64,000 bases of DNA from CBDEGK01 sp965237855 (lineage in GTDB: Bacteria; Pseudomonadota; Gammaproteobacteria; Pseudomonadales; Halieaceae), in the NCBI GenBank assembly GCA_965237855.1, contig CBDEGK010000008.1, positions 1,178,001 through 1,242,000 of the forward strand, read 5' to 3'. The notes beneath the pieces were generated by a model that was not told where the DNA came from, searched no databases, and worked only from the letters and a program-made list of their open reading frames with translations. Position numbers and translations under genes: made by a program. Shown piece after piece: positions 62,113 through 64,000 of the stretch; position 1 is the stretch's first letter, and every line of letters begins with the position of its first letter.

Positions 62113-63529
62113 AGAGTATGACGAATACGATGGTCTGGGCCTGGCAGCCCTGGTGCGGCAGGGGGACGTGGGCGCCGAAGAACTGCTGGAGGAAGCCATT
62201 GCTCGCACCGAGCAAGTCAACGGCGAGCTCAATGCCGTCGTCTACAAATATTATGACGAAGCCCGCGCAGCGATCGCAGCAGGTTTACCCGATGGCCTGT
62301 TTGCCGGTGTGCCTTTCCTCATCAAGGGTCTCCACCAACTCATCAAGGGGGCTGTGGTCAGCAACGGCAGCAATATGTACCGGGATAATGTGGCTGATCA
62401 CGACAGCACCCTGGTGGCGCGTTATAAAGAAGCGGGCCTGGTGATTTTTGGTCGCACCAATTCGCCGGAGCTGGGCTTGATGCCGGTGACCGAACCCAAG
62501 GCCTTTGGACCCAGTCGCAACCCCTGGAATACCAATACCACGCCGGGCGGCTCCAGTGGAGGTGCCAGCTCGGCAGTGGCCGCGGGTATATTGCCGGTGG
62601 CTCATGCGTCTGATGGGGGTGGTTCCATACGTATTCCGGCAGCCTGCACCGGTTTGGTGGGTTTGAAACCGAGTCGGGGTCGCATTCCCTTTGGCCCGGA
62701 CAAGGCGGAGGGCTGGGGTGGTCAATCGATGAACCATGTGGTGAGCCGCACTGTGCGTGACACCGCCGCAATGCTGGATGTCACCGGTGGCTTTGAGATT
62801 GGTGAGCCCTATTCGGCGCCCCATTACGACAGCATTTATATGGCAGCGGCAAGCCGACCACCGGCAGAACTGACCATTGGCGTGTATTTCGACAAAATCG
62901 GCCAGGGCGAGTACAGCGCAGAAGCGATTTCCGGGCTGAAGCACACCATTGGCTTGCTGGAGAGTCTCGGCCACCGGGTGGAAGAGGTGGCTCCGCCGCC
63001 GGAATTGGCCGCCGCAGCGATGCAGGGCTTCACGATTATTTCCGCCAATGCTGCGCTGGGTGCTCATCAGCGCGCGGAACAACTGGGTTGTTCAATTGAT
63101 GACCTGGATATGGAGGACGGCACGCGCTTTACCGTGGCCATGGGTGCTGCGGTCAGCGCAACTGAATACATTGCGGCGATCCAGGCTAACCAAACGGCGG
63201 GTCGGGCGATGGGTTATTTCCACCAGCAGTACGATCTGCTGTTGGGGCCGACCCTGGCTAGCCCACCGGTGGAAGTGGGCTATATCGGTGATGCCCCCGC
63301 CGAAGAGTATGCCGACCGGTTATTTGGCTTTATGGGTGATACGGCCCTGTTTAACCAGACCGGCCAACCCTCAATCTCATTGCCACTACATTGGAGCGAG
63401 GATAACTTGCCGCTGGGCATGATGTTTACCGCCGCCTATGGTGATGAAGAGCTGTTGCTACAGCTGGCGGGGCAACTGGAAGAAGCCCAACCCTGGTGGG
63501 ATAAGCGCCCACCCCTCACAGCTGGTTGA
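62099..63529 (+). CDS. Amidase (amidase-signature family)
   Basis: A 476-residue Ser-Ser-Lys hydrolase. The catalytic Lys is in GVPFLIKGLHQLIKG. The signature TTPGGSSGGASSAVAAG is followed by DGGGSIRIPAACTGLVGLKP, which carries the cis-Ser and the nucleophile Ser. GRTNSPELGL is the binding segment. ATG 62099 has AAGGAAG upstream. It hydrolyses an amide or related bond; specificity is not visible. Confidence 0.94.
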   Translation: MSGFKEYDEYDGLGLAALVRQGDVGAEELLEEAIARTEQVNGELNAVVYKYYDEARAAIAAGLPDGLFAGVPFLIKGLHQLIKGAVVSNGSNMYRDNVADHDSTLVARYKEAGLVIFGRTNSPELGLMPVTEPKAFGPSRNPWNTNTTPGGSSGGASSAVAAGILPVAHASDGGGSIRIPAACTGLVGLKPSRGRIPFGPDKAEGWGGQSMNHVVSRTVRDTAAMLDVTGGFEIGEPYSAPHYDSIYMAAASRPPAELTIGVYFDKIGQGEYSAEAISGLKHTIGLLESLGHRVEEVAPPPELAAAAMQGFTIISANAALGAHQRAEQLGCSIDDLDMEDGTRFTVAMGAAVSATEYIAAIQANQTAGRAMGYFHQQYDLLLGPTLASPPVEVGYIGDAPAEEYADRLFGFMGDTALFNQTGQPSISLPLHWSEDNLPLGMMFTAAYGDEELLLQLAGQLEEAQPWWDKRPPLTAG

Positions 63530-63531
63530 CA

Positions 63532-63585
63532 GATCAAGGGGTCAGACCTCTTGATTCTAATTTCAAGAGGTCTGACCCCTTGATC
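63532..63585. terminator. Perfect 23-base inverted repeat between convergent genes
   Basis: Left arm 63532-63554 and right arm 63563-63585 are perfect complements (GATCAAGGGGTCAGACCTCT is the start of the left arm), with an eight-base AT-rich loop. It lies between the convergent amidase and the next gene and may stop both. There is no long T-tract. The core GGGGTCAGACC is also typical of a dispersed repeat seen in environmental bacteria. Confidence 0.6.
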
Positions 63586-64000
63586 GGGTGAGGGGGAGCA
63601 TACGGCTGAGGGGGAGGTCCAGGGGTGACAGCAGGCCCGGTGGGGCGTCACAGACAAAGGGAATGACATTGATGGCGCGGGTGCCGGTGGACCAGGTGCC
63701 GATGATGTCTTCTTCCATGTACACCTCGTGAGTGATGCGGCTACCGGGGGTGCCACGCACATCCACTTCTACCCAGCCTTGTACGGGTCGGCCTTCGAGG
63801 AAGGCTTCGGTGACATAGTCCTCACCGAGCAGAAAGCGCACTTCGATGGTGGCGACTGGGGTATCACCCAAGGTTGTTGATGCCTTCACCAACAGGCCCG
63901 CCATGGTGCCTTTCAGAATCGTGATCTTGTCGACGTAATCCTGGGTGGCGGGTTCGTAATCGCAAGTGAAACTGTGGCCGTCGTGGGGCAGGTTCAACTT
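63563..64000 (-). CDS. C-terminal part of a DapB/2,4-diaminopentanoate dehydrogenase-like protein (5' end outside window)
   Basis: About 145 residues are visible, running off the right edge. YVDKITILKGTMAGLLVKAS, DTPVATIEVRFLLGEDYVTE and WSTGTRAINVIPFVCDAPPG followed by LDLPL are typical of the C-terminal domain of the NAD(P)-dependent DapB-like family. The stop (TGA at 63565-63563) lies inside the palindrome. The N-terminal Rossmann domain is outside, so the call rests on the C-terminus only. Confidence 0.65.
   Translation of the reverse strand, partial: KLNLPHDGHSFTCDYEPATQDYVDKITILKGTMAGLLVKASTTLGDTPVATIEVRFLLGEDYVTEAFLEGRPVQGWVEVDVRGTPGSRITHEVYMEEDIIGTWSTGTRAINVIPFVCDAPPGLLSPLDLPLSRMLPLTRSRGQTS

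Noticed and set aside
62285..63082. 265-residue open frame on the minus strand
   Set aside because: Antisense to the amidase, with no domain.
1..64000. CRISPR array or rRNA genes
   Set aside because: I saw no regularly spaced repeats and no rRNA-like conserved stretches on either strand.

Overview
The window looks like accessory DNA of a marine or aquatic gammaproteobacterium (Cellvibrionales, Spongiibacteraceae or Halieaceae would fit; this is inference). The grounds are TonB-dependent receptors, WS/DGAT acyltransferases, a CusBA pump, Bug/TctC-type transporters and an unusual isocitrate dehydrogenase. It is rich in insertion sequences, gene fragments and frameshifted genes.

Layout. 1-10.7 kb: an IS66 element, then a tight four-gene operon read as phage or plasmid defence (SNF2-type helicase, AIPR protein, type III-like Mod methyltransferase, Res helicase-nuclease). 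10.77-14.75 kb: nested mobile elements, with an IS66 5' remnant cut by an IS3-family element that is itself split by an IS110/IS1111-type element carrying a candidate bridge RNA, and then an IS6-family element. 14.9-23.4 kb: two P450 genes (one broken), esterase, SDR remnant, NTF2-like protein, a LysR regulator with an internal stop, and a TonB receptor with a frameshift. A shared ACATTTTACT motif lies upstream of three of these units. 23.4-32.1 kb: one-direction lipid or terpenoid/steroid-type catabolic cluster (hydrolase, acyl-CoA synthetase, luciferase-like oxidoreductase, reductase, two WS/DGATs, SDR).

32.1-35.4 kb: a junction zone with a remnant that looks like the 3' half of tRNA-Arg(ACG), a terminator, a HAD fragment, a K+ channel, two GH17 glucanase remnants and a PTS EIIA fragment. 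35.4-44.4 kb: VOC protein, EEP-family protein, secreted metallopeptidase, small membrane protein and a CusBA efflux pair. 44.6-50.2 kb: an isocitrate dehydrogenase-like enzyme with an internal duplication, small proteins, and a large TonB receptor. 50.3-60.5 kb: a double tripartite tricarboxylate transporter (TTT) locus with a TctD/TctE two-component pair and a fused ModA-like/TctC binding protein. 60.9-64 kb: luciferase-like oxidoreductase, amidase and the 3' end of a DapB/diaminopentanoate-dehydrogenase-like gene.

The strongest candidates for something new are the SNF2-AIPR-Mod-Res operon, the duplicated-domain isocitrate dehydrogenase and the ModA/TctC fusion inside a two-set TTT operon. 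Five genes are broken by single-base changes in C or G runs, so some apparent pseudogenes may be sequencing or assembly errors.
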